Source: Jatrophihabitans sp.
Lineage (GTDB): Bacteria > Actinomycetota > Actinomycetes > Mycobacteriales > Jatrophihabitantaceae
Direction of reading: 5' to 3'
Assembly (NCBI GenBank): GCA_036389035.1
Contig: DASVQQ010000001.1
Span: forward strand, 124,001 to 188,000
Length of the DNA: 64,000 bases
Position numbers and translations under genes: made by a program. A model generated the notes under the pieces. The model did no database searches. It saw only the letters and a program-made list of their open reading frames with translations, and was not told where the DNA came from. Of the stretch, positions 38,642 through 46,899 are shown in pieces (positions within the stretch are counted from its first letter, which is position 1; each line of letters begins with the position of its first letter).

Positions 38642-39402
38642 CGTACCGGCTGCCGGACCCGGGCACCGTGGCGGTCTGGTTCTTCACCGCCGCGCAGCCG
38701 GACAGCGTCACAGCTGAACTCGTTCGCCTGCTCGACACCGAACAGGCACACCGGGCCGGATCTTTCACCCACCGGCAGCAGCACGTCGAGTTCGTGGTCA
38801 CGCACGGTGTCGTGCGGCTGATCCTCGCCGACCTGCTCGACGTGCCGGCGGCGTCGCTGCGCTGGTCGGTCGGCAGCCACGGCAAGCCTGAGCTGGCACA
38901 TCCGGCGACGGCGCTGCGCTGCAACCTCTCCCACTCCGGCGGGCTGGCCGCGCTGGCGGTGACCGCCGGGCCGCCGGTCGGCATCGACATCCAGCGATGG
39001 CGCTCGGACGTCGACCTGGTCCGGATGGCTGCCAGGTACTACGCCGCTGACGAGGCCGGCTACGTCCGGGCCGCCGTCGGCGACAGCGAGCGGGCGGCCC
39101 GGTTCACCGGCCTGTGGTGCCGCAAGGAAGCCTGCGTGAAGATGGCCGGCAGCCGGCTGGTGCCCAGCCTGCGGTTGTCGGCGGGGCTGCCCGGCGCGGG
39201 GGCCGGCTGCTTCCAGGTCAGCGATCCGCGTGAGCTGATAGAGCCCTGCACGGTGCGGGATGTGCCCGCGCCGGCCGGGTACTCAGCGGCGGTGGCAGTG
39301 GCCGGCGACCTCGACTTCCCACTGGCGCAGTACTGGTGGGCGCCCACCGCCGACCTCACCGGCTGGCAGGACCCTGACCGAATGGCGGTGGCCACATGTT
39401 AG
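38638..39402 (+). CDS. Sfp-type 4'-phosphopantetheinyl transferase
   Basis: A 254-residue PPTase of the broad-range Sfp type, which converts apo carrier proteins to the holo form. It shows CNLSHSGGLAALAV, VGIDIQ with the metal-binding Asp, and WCRKEACVKMAG with the catalytic Glu/Lys. The ATG is inside the stop of the upstream gene, so it is translationally coupled. It should activate the several carrier proteins and PKS modules of the cluster. A second, shorter PPTase is at 60495. Confidence 0.94.
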   Translation: MTYRLPDPGTVAVWFFTAAQPDSVTAELVRLLDTEQAHRAGSFTHRQQHVEFVVTHGVVRLILADLLDVPAASLRWSVGSHGKPELAHPATALRCNLSHSGGLAALAVTAGPPVGIDIQRWRSDVDLVRMAARYYAADEAGYVRAAVGDSERAARFTGLWCRKEACVKMAGSRLVPSLRLSAGLPGAGAGCFQVSDPRELIEPCTVRDVPAPAGYSAAVAVAGDLDFPLAQYWWAPTADLTGWQDPDRMAVATC

Positions 39403-40316
39403 AAAACCGGCTCGACCTGACCGAGAACCCAGCAGCTGACGACGGCCTGCCGCTGCCGACCGGCGTCGCGGGGGTGTACCTGTACCCGGGCTCCTTCGAG
39501 GACGTGATCCTGGCTCTGCGCCACGGCATCGCCGCGCTGGCGGCCGGCGAGCCCTTTCGACGACTGGCGATTCCACCGGTGATCTCGCGCCACGTCATCG
39601 AGCGGGCCGGCTATGTCAAGACCTTTCCGCAGCTGCTCGGCACGGTGCACAGCTATGCCGGTGACGGCAGGCAATGGGCCCAGCTGGCGCCGCTGGTCGA
39701 GCAGGGCGGCCCGTGGCATGCCGAGCAGCGGATCAGCGACCTGGTGCTGCTGCCGGCAGCCTGCTACCCGGTGTACGCCATGCTGACCGGGGCAACGCTT
39801 GCCGAGCCGGCCAGGTTCGCGGTGGCGGCGAACTGCTTCCGGCAGGAGGCGACCAGCGAGGTGGGCCGGCTGCGCTCGTTCCGGATGGTCGAGCTGGTGA
39901 CTGTCGCGACGGCCGAGCAGAGCGTGCGCTGGCGCGGCCGGTGGCTGGACCGGGTGCGGAACTGGCTGACGGCGCTGGGGCTGCAGGTCAGCGTCGAGGT
40001 GGCCGATGACCCGTTCTTCGGTCCCGGCCGCAAGCTGTACCAGGCAGCGCAGCGCGTGCAGGAACTGAAGTACGAGTTGAAGGTCGCGGTGTCGGCCGAC
40101 AGGGTTCAGGCAGTGGCGTCGGCCAACTACCACAAGGACCACTTCGGCGAGACCTTCGGCTTCACCGTCGAGGGCGAGGTCGGGCACACCGCCTGCATGG
40201 CCTTCGGCATGGAGCGGCTCGCGCTGGCCCTGATCAATGCGCACGGGCCGCGAATGGACCGATGGCCGACCGAGGTCCGATCCGCGCTCGTCGGCGAGGG
40301 AGCCGAACATGACTGA
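39396..40316 (+). CDS. Amino acid:[carrier protein] ligase (class II aminoacyl-tRNA-synthetase-like)
   Basis: A 306-residue catalytic core like that of atypical seryl-tRNA synthetase, without a tRNA-binding domain. Motif 2 is NCFRQEATSEVGRLRSFRM (~147-164) and motif 3 is FGMERLALAL (~270-279). Cys123 (PAACYP), Glu166 (MVELV) and Cys267 (HTACMAF) match the Cys-Glu-Cys zinc site of this family. Known members adenylate small amino acids, mostly Gly or Ala, and load them on a carrier protein. The ACP at 37399 is the likely acceptor. Codon 2 is TTA. It overlaps the PPTase stop by 7 nt and the next gene by 8 nt. Confidence 0.87.
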   Translation: MLENRLDLTENPAADDGLPLPTGVAGVYLYPGSFEDVILALRHGIAALAAGEPFRRLAIPPVISRHVIERAGYVKTFPQLLGTVHSYAGDGRQWAQLAPLVEQGGPWHAEQRISDLVLLPAACYPVYAMLTGATLAEPARFAVAANCFRQEATSEVGRLRSFRMVELVTVATAEQSVRWRGRWLDRVRNWLTALGLQVSVEVADDPFFGPGRKLYQAAQRVQELKYELKVAVSADRVQAVASANYHKDHFGETFGFTVEGEVGHTACMAFGMERLALALINAHGPRMDRWPTEVRSALVGEGAEHD

Positions 40317-41304
40317 GTGCCAGGACATCGAGCTGGAGCAGAGCCGGCGTGACTCGCTGTACCGCACGATCCGGTTGATCCGCCGGTTCGAGGAGCGCTG
40401 CCTGGACCTGGTGAAGTCCGGTGACCTGGTCAGCGGCATCCACCCGTGCATCGGGCAGGAGGCGGTGGCCACCGGAGTGGCCGCCGCGCTGGACGGCGAG
40501 GACATCATGTTCAGCAGTCATCGTGGCCACGGCCATTTCCTGGCCAAGGGCAGCGACCCGTCGACATTTCTTGCCGAGTTGCTGGGCCGGGCCAACGGGA
40601 TCGACCGGGGTCGCGGCGGGTCCTTCCACCCGTCAGACTTCACCCGCAACATCTACAACGCCACCGGCACGGTCGGGCACAGCGCGGCAATCGCCGCCGG
40701 CGCCGCGTGGTCGGTCGCCCAGGCCGGCACCGGCCAGGTGGTGACCTGCTTCTTCGGCGATGGCGCGGTCAGCCAGGGCGCCCTGCTCGAAGGCTTCAAC
40801 CTCGCCTCGCTCTGGCGGCTTCCGGTCATCTACATCTGCGAGAACAACCAGTACGCGACGAGCCTTCCGGTGGGCGCCGCGGTCGCCGGCACGATCACCG
40901 GGCGCGGCGAGGCCTTCGGAATCCCGTCGGTCACCGTCGACGGCCAGGATGTCGAGGTGGTGCTGGCGGCGATGACCGGCGCGGTCCGGCGAGCTCGCGC
41001 CGGAGACGGCCCTACGTTGATCGAGGCTGACACCTACCGCTACTTCGGCCACCACACCTTCGAGTTCAAGGTCCGGCTGGACTACCGAAGCGAGGATGAG
41101 CTGGCTCGCTGGCGGTGCCGCGACCCGCTGGAGATCGCGGCCGGCCGGGTGTCGCCACAGGTTCGCTCGGAGATCGATGCCGACGTGGAGGCCGTGCTGG
41201 ACGAGGCGGTTCGGTTCGCCCTGGACGGCGCCAGGCTCGACCCGGCCGACGCGCAGGAATACACCTACACCACCGGGCCGCAGCCGCGCGCCGGTGCCCT
41301 CTGA
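40309..41304 (+). CDS. Thiamine-diphosphate dehydrogenase E1 alpha subunit (PDH-like)
   Basis: A 331-residue E1 alpha protein. The thiamine diphosphate motif GDGAVSQGALLEGFNLA (~residue 150) ends in ICENNQYATS, and SSHRGHGHFLAKG and GSFH are standard. With the beta subunit it decarboxylates a 2-oxo acid to an enzyme-bound acyl-type unit. No E2 or E3 gene is present, so the unit may go to a carrier protein, to CoA through a housekeeping E2, or be used in carboligation. The PglB/PglC pair of phenylglycine pathways is a related case. The start overlaps the ligase gene. Confidence 0.92.
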   Translation: MTECQDIELEQSRRDSLYRTIRLIRRFEERCLDLVKSGDLVSGIHPCIGQEAVATGVAAALDGEDIMFSSHRGHGHFLAKGSDPSTFLAELLGRANGIDRGRGGSFHPSDFTRNIYNATGTVGHSAAIAAGAAWSVAQAGTGQVVTCFFGDGAVSQGALLEGFNLASLWRLPVIYICENNQYATSLPVGAAVAGTITGRGEAFGIPSVTVDGQDVEVVLAAMTGAVRRARAGDGPTLIEADTYRYFGHHTFEFKVRLDYRSEDELARWRCRDPLEIAAGRVSPQVRSEIDADVEAVLDEAVRFALDGARLDPADAQEYTYTTGPQPRAGAL

Positions 41305-41363
41305 TGACGCTTGCGGCGTCCGGACCGGCTTCGCGGCCGGCCCATGAATGAAACGGTGCGACG

Positions 41364-42332
41364 ATGCCCAGACTGTCCTACCTCAAGGCGCTGAACCGGG
41401 CCCTAGGCGATGAGATGGATGCCGACGAGTCGGTGTTCGTGATGGGCGAGGACATGAACTTCGCGCTGACCAACGTCACCGCAGGCTTCCTGCAACGGTT
41501 CGGACCACAACGGGTGCTGGAGATGCCGTTGTCCGAACAGGGTTTCACCAACTTCGCCACCGGCGCGGCGATGGCCGGCCGGCGGCCGGTGGTCGAGTTC
41601 CAGATCCCGTTCCTGCTGTTGCTGGTGTTCGAGCAGATCACCAACCAGGCGAACAAGTTCCGGCTGATGAGCGGCGGCCAGACGAGCGTGCCGGTGACCT
41701 ACCTGATGCCGGCGTCCGGGGTGCGGACCGGCTGGGGGGCACAGCACTCGGACCAGCCCTACAGCCTGTTCGCGCACATGGGTGTCAAGACCGTGATGCC
41801 GGCAACGCCCACCGACGCTTACGGCCTGCTCATCACCGCGATCCGCGACGACGACCCGGTGATCTTCTTCGGGCCGCTGGCCTGCATGGGCGTCAGGGAG
41901 GACGTCGACTACGCCGACCTGTTGCCGATTCCGCTGGGAGAGGCGCGGCTGCACCGCAGCGGCACCGACGTCACCGTGGTCGCGGTCGGACAGCTCGTGC
42001 ATGACGCGATCGCGGTGGCCGACGAGCTGGCCGGTGAGGTGTCGGTGGAGGTGTTCGACCCCAGGACGATCTATCCCTTCGACTGGGCAGCCCTGGCTGA
42101 GTCGCTGCAGCGGACCGGCAGATTGGTCGTCTTTGACGACGGAAACCGGTTCGCCGGTCTCGGAGCGGAGGTGCTGGCCACCGCGGCGGAGCAGATGCAC
42201 CTGGTGGCCGCACCCCGGCGGATCAGCCGGCCCGATGCCGCGATCGTGGGAGCCTCGCCCGACCTGGACGCCGGCCTGCTGCCCACCCGGCAGCAGCTGA
42301 CCAGCGCCATCAGCGCGGTGCTCAAGGGCTGA
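41364..42332 (+). CDS. Thiamine-diphosphate dehydrogenase E1 beta subunit
   Basis: A 322-residue E1 beta protein with VMGEDMNFALTN near residue 26 and EMPLSEQGFTNFATGAAMAG at ~53-72, typical of transketolase-like beta subunits; FDPRTIYPFDW lies in the C-terminal domain. It pairs with the E1 alpha gene 59 bp upstream. It is the last gene of the rightward operon and overlaps the convergent methyltransferase by 11 bp. Substrate is unknown; 2-oxo acids of the hydroxyphenylglycine route are possible because Hmo and HpgT genes follow. Confidence 0.92.
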   Translation: MPRLSYLKALNRALGDEMDADESVFVMGEDMNFALTNVTAGFLQRFGPQRVLEMPLSEQGFTNFATGAAMAGRRPVVEFQIPFLLLLVFEQITNQANKFRLMSGGQTSVPVTYLMPASGVRTGWGAQHSDQPYSLFAHMGVKTVMPATPTDAYGLLITAIRDDDPVIFFGPLACMGVREDVDYADLLPIPLGEARLHRSGTDVTVVAVGQLVHDAIAVADELAGEVSVEVFDPRTIYPFDWAALAESLQRTGRLVVFDDGNRFAGLGAEVLATAAEQMHLVAAPRRISRPDAAIVGASPDLDAGLLPTRQQLTSAISAVLKG

Positions 42333-43119
42333 CCTCGAGGTAGATGGTCTCATCGCTTCGAAATTTCTGATCCAGCTCGGCGATGTCGTCGCGCGATCCG
42401 CTGCGATAGCCGCAGAGCCGGACCTCGGAAGCCGCGAAGCCGGCCTCGCCCAGCACGTGGCGCAACTCCGCCAGGTCATAGAGCCAGCGGTGGCCGTAGA
42501 GGTAGAAGAGCTGGTTGAACATGAAGGCCTTGCGGGCCGGCATCGCCGGGGCGACCCGGATGGCCTGCCCGACCCGCCGGCGGTGCTTGGCGAAGAACGG
42601 GTCGCCGTCGAGGTACCCGGCGACGTACTTGGCCAGATCCGGAGTCGTCAGCCTCAGCACGCCACCCGGTGCCAACACCCGGCGCACTTCGGTGAGCCAG
42701 TGCACCGCTGTCGGCAGCGACACGTGCTCGATCAGGTGCTCGGCGTAGACCCAGTCGAGGGCGGCGTCGGCCACCGGCAGTGGCTCGGCGATGTCGAGCT
42801 GAGTGAAGTAGCACTCGCTGTCGACCCGGTAGATGTGGCCTGGCTCGGTGCTCGCCCCCGGAGCGCGCAGGCCCACCAGATCAGCGCCCAGGCCCGCGGA
42901 ATGAGTAGTGCGGAACGCGGCGAACTCGATTCCGGTGATGCCGAGCGTGGCCAGCTGGGCCGCGCTGTAGGGCGCGCTGGCCACCCTCTCCAACGTGTGC
43001 GCGGTCGCCAGGCTGGCCGTGAACTCGTCCATGACCTGGTTGAGCCCGGCTGGGTCTTCCCAGTTCCAGTCGGCGAACGGATCCGGCTGGTCGGCTTCGC
43101 GCGAACCGGCCTCGCTCAT
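42322..43119 (-). CDS. SAM-dependent methyltransferase-like protein with weak SAM motif
   Basis: A 265-residue protein. The second half of the Rossmann methyltransferase fold is clear: LDIAEPLPVADAALDWVYAE, EHLIEH, VRRVLAPGGVLRLTTPDL. The glycine-rich SAM motif I, expected near residue 62-72, reads IEFAAFRTTHSAGLGADL instead of a GxGxG form. It may be a divergent or inactive methyltransferase. The ATG overlaps the HpgT stop (ATGA), so it is in the Hpg operon and could modify a hydroxyphenylglycine-derived unit. Confidence 0.72.
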   Translation of the reverse strand: MSEAGSREADQPDPFADWNWEDPAGLNQVMDEFTASLATAHTLERVASAPYSAAQLATLGITGIEFAAFRTTHSAGLGADLVGLRAPGASTEPGHIYRVDSECYFTQLDIAEPLPVADAALDWVYAEHLIEHVSLPTAVHWLTEVRRVLAPGGVLRLTTPDLAKYVAGYLDGDPFFAKHRRRVGQAIRVAPAMPARKAFMFNQLFYLYGHRWLYDLAELRHVLGEAGFAASEVRLCGYRSGSRDDIAELDQKFRSDETIYLEVSP

Positions 43120-44447
43120 CGCTGGCTGGCCCGCAGCTCGTCGTTGATGAGCCGCGCCATCCGATCGAGCCCGATCTCGATCTGCTGCGGGGTCACGGTG
43201 CTGCAGCTCAGTCGCAGCGCGTTCACTTCGACACCCGGCTCGTAGAAGTGGTGCATCGACGTCCAGAGCACGCCGTACTCGGCCGCCGAGCGCTCGAGCA
43301 AGGCGTCGTCGACGCCGAACGGGACCGTGATCACCACGAAGAACCCACCGACCGGGACGTTGTAGGTGACACCCCGTTCCGGATCGGGGAACCGCTGCGC
43401 CAGGCCGTCCACCATCAGCCGCATGTTGCGGGTGTAGACGGCACGTTCGCGCTCGTTGGCGCGCAGCAGGCTGCAGTCGTTCTCGAGCAGCTTGCCGCCC
43501 ACGATGGCCTGGGTGATCGGTGAGGTGTTCACCGTCAGCATGCTCTTGATCTTGGAGAGCTGGTCGGCGAGCAGGCTTCGGCCGCCCACGGAATCGAGTA
43601 CCGGCTGATCGGCGACCAGGTAACCGACCCGGACGCCGGGCATCGCCGTCTTGGCGAACGAACCGAGGTAGACCACGCTTCGATGCTCGTCCAGGGCCTT
43701 GAGGGTGGGCTGACGCTGCTCATCGGCATGGGAGAACAACCCGTACGGGTTGTCCTCCAGCAACAGGATGCCCTCGGCGGCCGCGATCGCCAGCAGTCGC
43801 CGGCGATCGGCCAGGCTCATGCTGACGCCGGACGGGTTTGCGAAGTCAGGCATCACGTAACAGGCACGGGGCCGCAGACCGCTGGCTCGCGCCTGCCGGA
43901 TCTGGTTCTCCAGGTCGTCGAGGTCCACCCCGCCGGAGCCGGCCGCGACCGGCAGCACCGGCATCTCGACCAGTCGGGCGGCGCCGGTGAGCCCGACGTA
44001 GGTAGGGGTCACCGCCAGCAGCGCGTCCGACGGCGAGGTGCGCAGCGCCCGCAGCACCAGGAACATCGCCTCCTGGCACCCGACGGTGACCACGATCGCC
44101 TCCGGGTCGACCGAGATCCCCTCGTCCTGGGCAAGGTTCGCCGCGATCAGGCCGTGCACCACTCCCTTGGTCCGGCCGTACTGGAACAGCGTGCGGCGCA
44201 CCTCCTCCTCGGAGTAGCCGAGATCGGCTTCCAGGTACTGGCAGAACCTGCGCAGGTAACGTTGCAGGGCGTCGGTTTCGAAGAACTGCTCGACCGGCCG
44301 GCCGGCTGCCAGCGACACCGCGTCCGGGTACCGGTGGGAGATCTCGTTGAGAAAGTTCATCGAGTTCAGCGCCGGATCCTCCAGGGCGCCGAAGAGCTGG
44401 GCGGTGTGCAGTTGGCCCAGCCGCAGGCTGTCGGCGGTGGTGCTCAT
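43116..44447 (-). CDS. hpgT: 4-hydroxyphenylglycine aminotransferase (HpgT-like)
   Basis: A 443-residue fold-type I PLP aminotransferase. Lys in LGSFAKTAMPGVRVGY is the Schiff-base residue; FQYGRTKG, VTVGCQEAMFLVLRAL and MPDFANPSG are hallmarks of the HpgT/Pgat group. These convert 4-hydroxybenzoylformate to L-4-hydroxyphenylglycine, often using tyrosine as donor. The neighbouring Hmo gene makes that keto acid, and HmaS at 54321 makes its precursor. The ATG at 44447 overlaps the Hmo stop, with GGAG upstream. A phenylglycine product instead of hydroxyphenylglycine cannot be ruled out from sequence. Confidence 0.85.
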   Translation of the reverse strand: MSTTADSLRLGQLHTAQLFGALEDPALNSMNFLNEISHRYPDAVSLAAGRPVEQFFETDALQRYLRRFCQYLEADLGYSEEEVRRTLFQYGRTKGVVHGLIAANLAQDEGISVDPEAIVVTVGCQEAMFLVLRALRTSPSDALLAVTPTYVGLTGAARLVEMPVLPVAAGSGGVDLDDLENQIRQARASGLRPRACYVMPDFANPSGVSMSLADRRRLLAIAAAEGILLLEDNPYGLFSHADEQRQPTLKALDEHRSVVYLGSFAKTAMPGVRVGYLVADQPVLDSVGGRSLLADQLSKIKSMLTVNTSPITQAIVGGKLLENDCSLLRANERERAVYTRNMRLMVDGLAQRFPDPERGVTYNVPVGGFFVVITVPFGVDDALLERSAAEYGVLWTSMHHFYEPGVEVNALRLSCSTVTPQQIEIGLDRMARLINDELRASQR

Positions 44448-45535
44448 CGGGCCACTCCCTGGTCGGTGCGAAGGTCCCGGACGGCGGCCAGGTCCGGGCA
44501 ACCGGCCAGGATCAGCGACTCACGGAACTCGGTGCTCAGCAGCGACAGGGCCTGCGCCGCTCCGGCAGCCCCGCCTACCGCCAGCGCCCACAGCAGCGGC
44601 CGGCCGACCAGCACCCCGGACGCCCCGAGCGCAAGCGCGCGCAGCACGTCCATGCCGCTGCGGATACCGCTGTCCAGCAGCACCTGGCACTGCTGGCCCA
44701 CCTCGGCCACCACAGCGGCCAGCGCGGTGACGCTCGCCGGCGCCCCGTCGAGCTGACGGCCGCCGTGATTGGACACCACCACCGCGTCGGCGCCGATCCC
44801 GACGGCGCGCGCCGCGTCACGCGGATCGAGGATCCCCTTGACCACCAGGGGCAAGCTCGTTCGGCTCCGAAGCTGTTCCAGATCTGACCAGGTCGGCCCC
44901 GACCCGATCAGCTCGAGGGTGTGCGCGGCGATCGCGGACTCTCCGGCCCGGGCCCGATGCGCTGTGCCGGCTCGGCCATTGGTGAGGTTGGCGGCCACCA
45001 CCTCGGCGGGCAACGCGAACTGGTTGCGGACATCGCGCAGCCGCCGACCCATGATCGGCACGTCAAGGGTGACCACCAGAGCGGTGCTGCCGGCCGCCTC
45101 CACTCGCTCGATCAGCTGTTCCAGCGCGAGCCACTCGCGCATCCAGTACAGCTGGAACCAGATCTTGGCACCGGTGCGCGCCACCTCCTCGACCGGGCAA
45201 CTGCTCAGCGCGCTGAGCATCAGCGGAATGCCTGCCTGGCAGGCGGCCTCGGCCATCGCGACCTCACCGGCCGGGTGCACCAGGCGCTGGTAGGCCATCG
45301 GGGCCACCGCGATCGGCATCGACATCGGGGTGCCCAGCAGGTTTGTTTCGGTCCCGCTCAGAGCGCCGCCCAGCATTCGCGGGTAGACCGAGACCGAATC
45401 CAGCGCCTGGCGGTTGGCCCGCATGGTGATCTCGAAGCCGCTGCCGCCGGCAATGAAATCCCAGACCTCCGGCGTCAGCAGCGACTTCGCGCGGGCCTCG
45501 AAATCCAGCAGCGACACCGGCGCCGGGCCGGTCAC
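44444..45535 (-). CDS. hmo: 4-hydroxymandelate oxidase (Hmo-like), FMN-dependent
   Basis: A 363-residue alpha-hydroxy-acid oxidase of the glycolate oxidase family. FMN and substrate residues are visible in YPRMLGG, FQLYW, LPLVVKGI and the catalytic-base motif SNHGGRQLDGAPAS. In glycopeptide-type pathways Hmo turns 4-hydroxymandelate to 4-hydroxybenzoylformate. The GTG start at 45535 overlaps the stop of the upstream esterase gene (GTGA); a longer frame would read into the esterase. It is directly coupled to HpgT. Confidence 0.88.
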   Translation of the reverse strand: MTGPAPVSLLDFEARAKSLLTPEVWDFIAGGSGFEITMRANRQALDSVSVYPRMLGGALSGTETNLLGTPMSMPIAVAPMAYQRLVHPAGEVAMAEAACQAGIPLMLSALSSCPVEEVARTGAKIWFQLYWMREWLALEQLIERVEAAGSTALVVTLDVPIMGRRLRDVRNQFALPAEVVAANLTNGRAGTAHRARAGESAIAAHTLELIGSGPTWSDLEQLRSRTSLPLVVKGILDPRDAARAVGIGADAVVVSNHGGRQLDGAPASVTALAAVVAEVGQQCQVLLDSGIRSGMDVLRALALGASGVLVGRPLLWALAVGGAAGAAQALSLLSTEFRESLILAGCPDLAAVRDLRTDQGVAR

Positions 45536-46473
45536 CGGTCGAGCCCGAACTGCGCGCGCAAGAAGCCCACGGCGTGATCCACGGCCCGCCGACCGCCTTC
45601 GAGCATCGGGTACATCAGAAAGAAGCCATGCATCATGCCGTCGTAACGGCACAGCTCGGTGGGCACGCCGGCTTCCTGAAGCCGGTGGGCGTACTGCTCG
45701 CCCTCGTCGCGAAGCGGGTCGTACTCGGCGGTGATCACCAGCGCGGCCGGCAAGCCGGAGTGGTCATCGGCCAGCAGCGGCGAGGCCAGCGGGTTCGTGC
45801 CGTCATCCGGTGAGGACAGGTAGTGACCCCAGTACCAGTCCACCGAGCGACGGTTGAACATGCTCGGGTCGTCGTTCTGCCGGAGCGACGGGGTGTCGGC
45901 GTCGTAGCAGGTGTTGGGATAGACCAGCAGTTGCGCTGCCAGCGGCGGGCCGCCGTGCTGCCTGGCCAGCAGCGTGACGGCCGCGGCCAGGTTGCCGCCG
46001 GCGCTGTCGCCGCCGACCGCCAGCCGTCCCGGGTCGATCCCGAGCTCCTCGGCGTGCTCGGCGATCCAGCTGACGGCGTCGTAGCAGTCGTTGACCGCGC
46101 CCGGGAACTTGTGCTCCGGCGCCAGCCGGTAGCCGGCGGCGATCACCACGCACCCCACGGCGTTTGCCAGCGTGCGGCAGATGCCGTCACAGGTGTCGAT
46201 CTGGCCCAGCGTCCAACCGCCGCCGAAGAAGTAGACCAGTGCCGGTTGCCGGGCCGGGCCGGCGGGTCGGTACAGCCGCAGCGGCAACGGGCCGCCGGTC
46301 GCGGGCAGCTGCAGGTCCAGCACCTCGTGAACCGGTTCAGGGTCTCCGCCGCCGGCCTGGATCTCGGCAAGATCGGCCGCCCGCGCCTCGGCGAGGGTCT
46401 GGGTGTACAGCGGGCGCACCTGATCGGCGATCCGGCGCTCGCGCCATTGTCGTACCTGCGGGTCCAGGGGCAT
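45532..46473 (-). CDS. Alpha/beta hydrolase of the HSL esterase family
   Basis: A 313-residue esterase-type hydrolase. The nucleophile elbow is GGDSAGGNLAA, the acid is in EYDPLRDEG and the His in GMMHGFF. The oxyanion motif HGGGW of the family reads FGGGW here. It should hydrolyse a small ester, amide or thioester, and may recycle or release intermediates of the Hpg route, with whose genes it is coupled. It lies 10 bp after a broken P450 gene. Confidence 0.87.
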   Translation of the reverse strand: MPLDPQVRQWRERRIADQVRPLYTQTLAEARAADLAEIQAGGGDPEPVHEVLDLQLPATGGPLPLRLYRPAGPARQPALVYFFGGGWTLGQIDTCDGICRTLANAVGCVVIAAGYRLAPEHKFPGAVNDCYDAVSWIAEHAEELGIDPGRLAVGGDSAGGNLAAAVTLLARQHGGPPLAAQLLVYPNTCYDADTPSLRQNDDPSMFNRRSVDWYWGHYLSSPDDGTNPLASPLLADDHSGLPAALVITAEYDPLRDEGEQYAHRLQEAGVPTELCRYDGMMHGFFLMYPMLEGGRRAVDHAVGFLRAQFGLDR

Positions 46474-46483
46474 TCGCGCCGCC

Positions 46484-46807
46484 TCAGCTCAGCGTTACCG
46501 GCACGGAACTCATGCCACGAAGGAAGAGTCCACGGTCGCCACGGCGGCGCCGACGCCGCTGGTCCAGCAGCCGCTGCACGACCTCTTCGACCACCGGCTC
46601 GATCGCCGCCAGCCGGCGTGGTGTGAAGACCAGCACCTCGTCGACGAGGGGGTAGCCGGTGGCGACGGCCGCGAACGGCGTCGCCCCGGCTACCCCCTGA
46701 GTCAGTGGCGCGATCGGCCCCAGTTCCCGCAGGGCCCGGTACCGCGGATACGGATCGGCCCGAGCGGGCTCAGTCAGCAACTCGGCAAGGATCGCATCGG
46801 CGGTCAC
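46484..46807 (-). pseudogene. Cytochrome P450 remnant with large internal deletion
   Basis: A 107-codon open frame built of P450 ends only. Residues 1-60 match a P450 N terminus (DPYPRYRALRELGPI, then VATGYPLVDEVL). Residues 61-82 (FTPRRLAAIEPVVEEVVQRL) match the segment before the E helix. Residues 92-107 (LFLRGMSSVPVTL) match the extreme C terminus. The I helix, the ExxR helix and the heme-binding Cys loop are missing, replaced by an Arg-rich run. The reading frame is intact, so the loss was in frame. It cannot be a working P450. It heads the leftward esterase/hmo/hpgT operon. Confidence 0.8.
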
Positions 46808-46872
46808 GGCGCTGAATCCCTTCAGACAGTCGGCTCCGCCCGCTTCGCCGGTCGTGAACTGAGGACCTCCAC

Positions 46873-46899
46873 AGGTTACGGTGTCCTGCCGGGTTACGG
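46873..46899. promoter_or_regulatory. Direct repeat pair upstream of the Hpg operon
   Basis: Two copies of GGTTACGGT start 18 bp apart, in the short gap before the P450 remnant and reaching into the end of the SGNH gene. On the leftward strand they read ACCGTAACC. They lie in the expected promoter zone of the leftward operon and may be an activator site. Confidence 0.4.

Noticed and set aside
40309..42332. Housekeeping branched-chain or pyruvate dehydrogenase operon
   Set aside because: No E2 or E3 gene is present, and the pair overlaps the amino acid:carrier ligase gene in the cluster operon.
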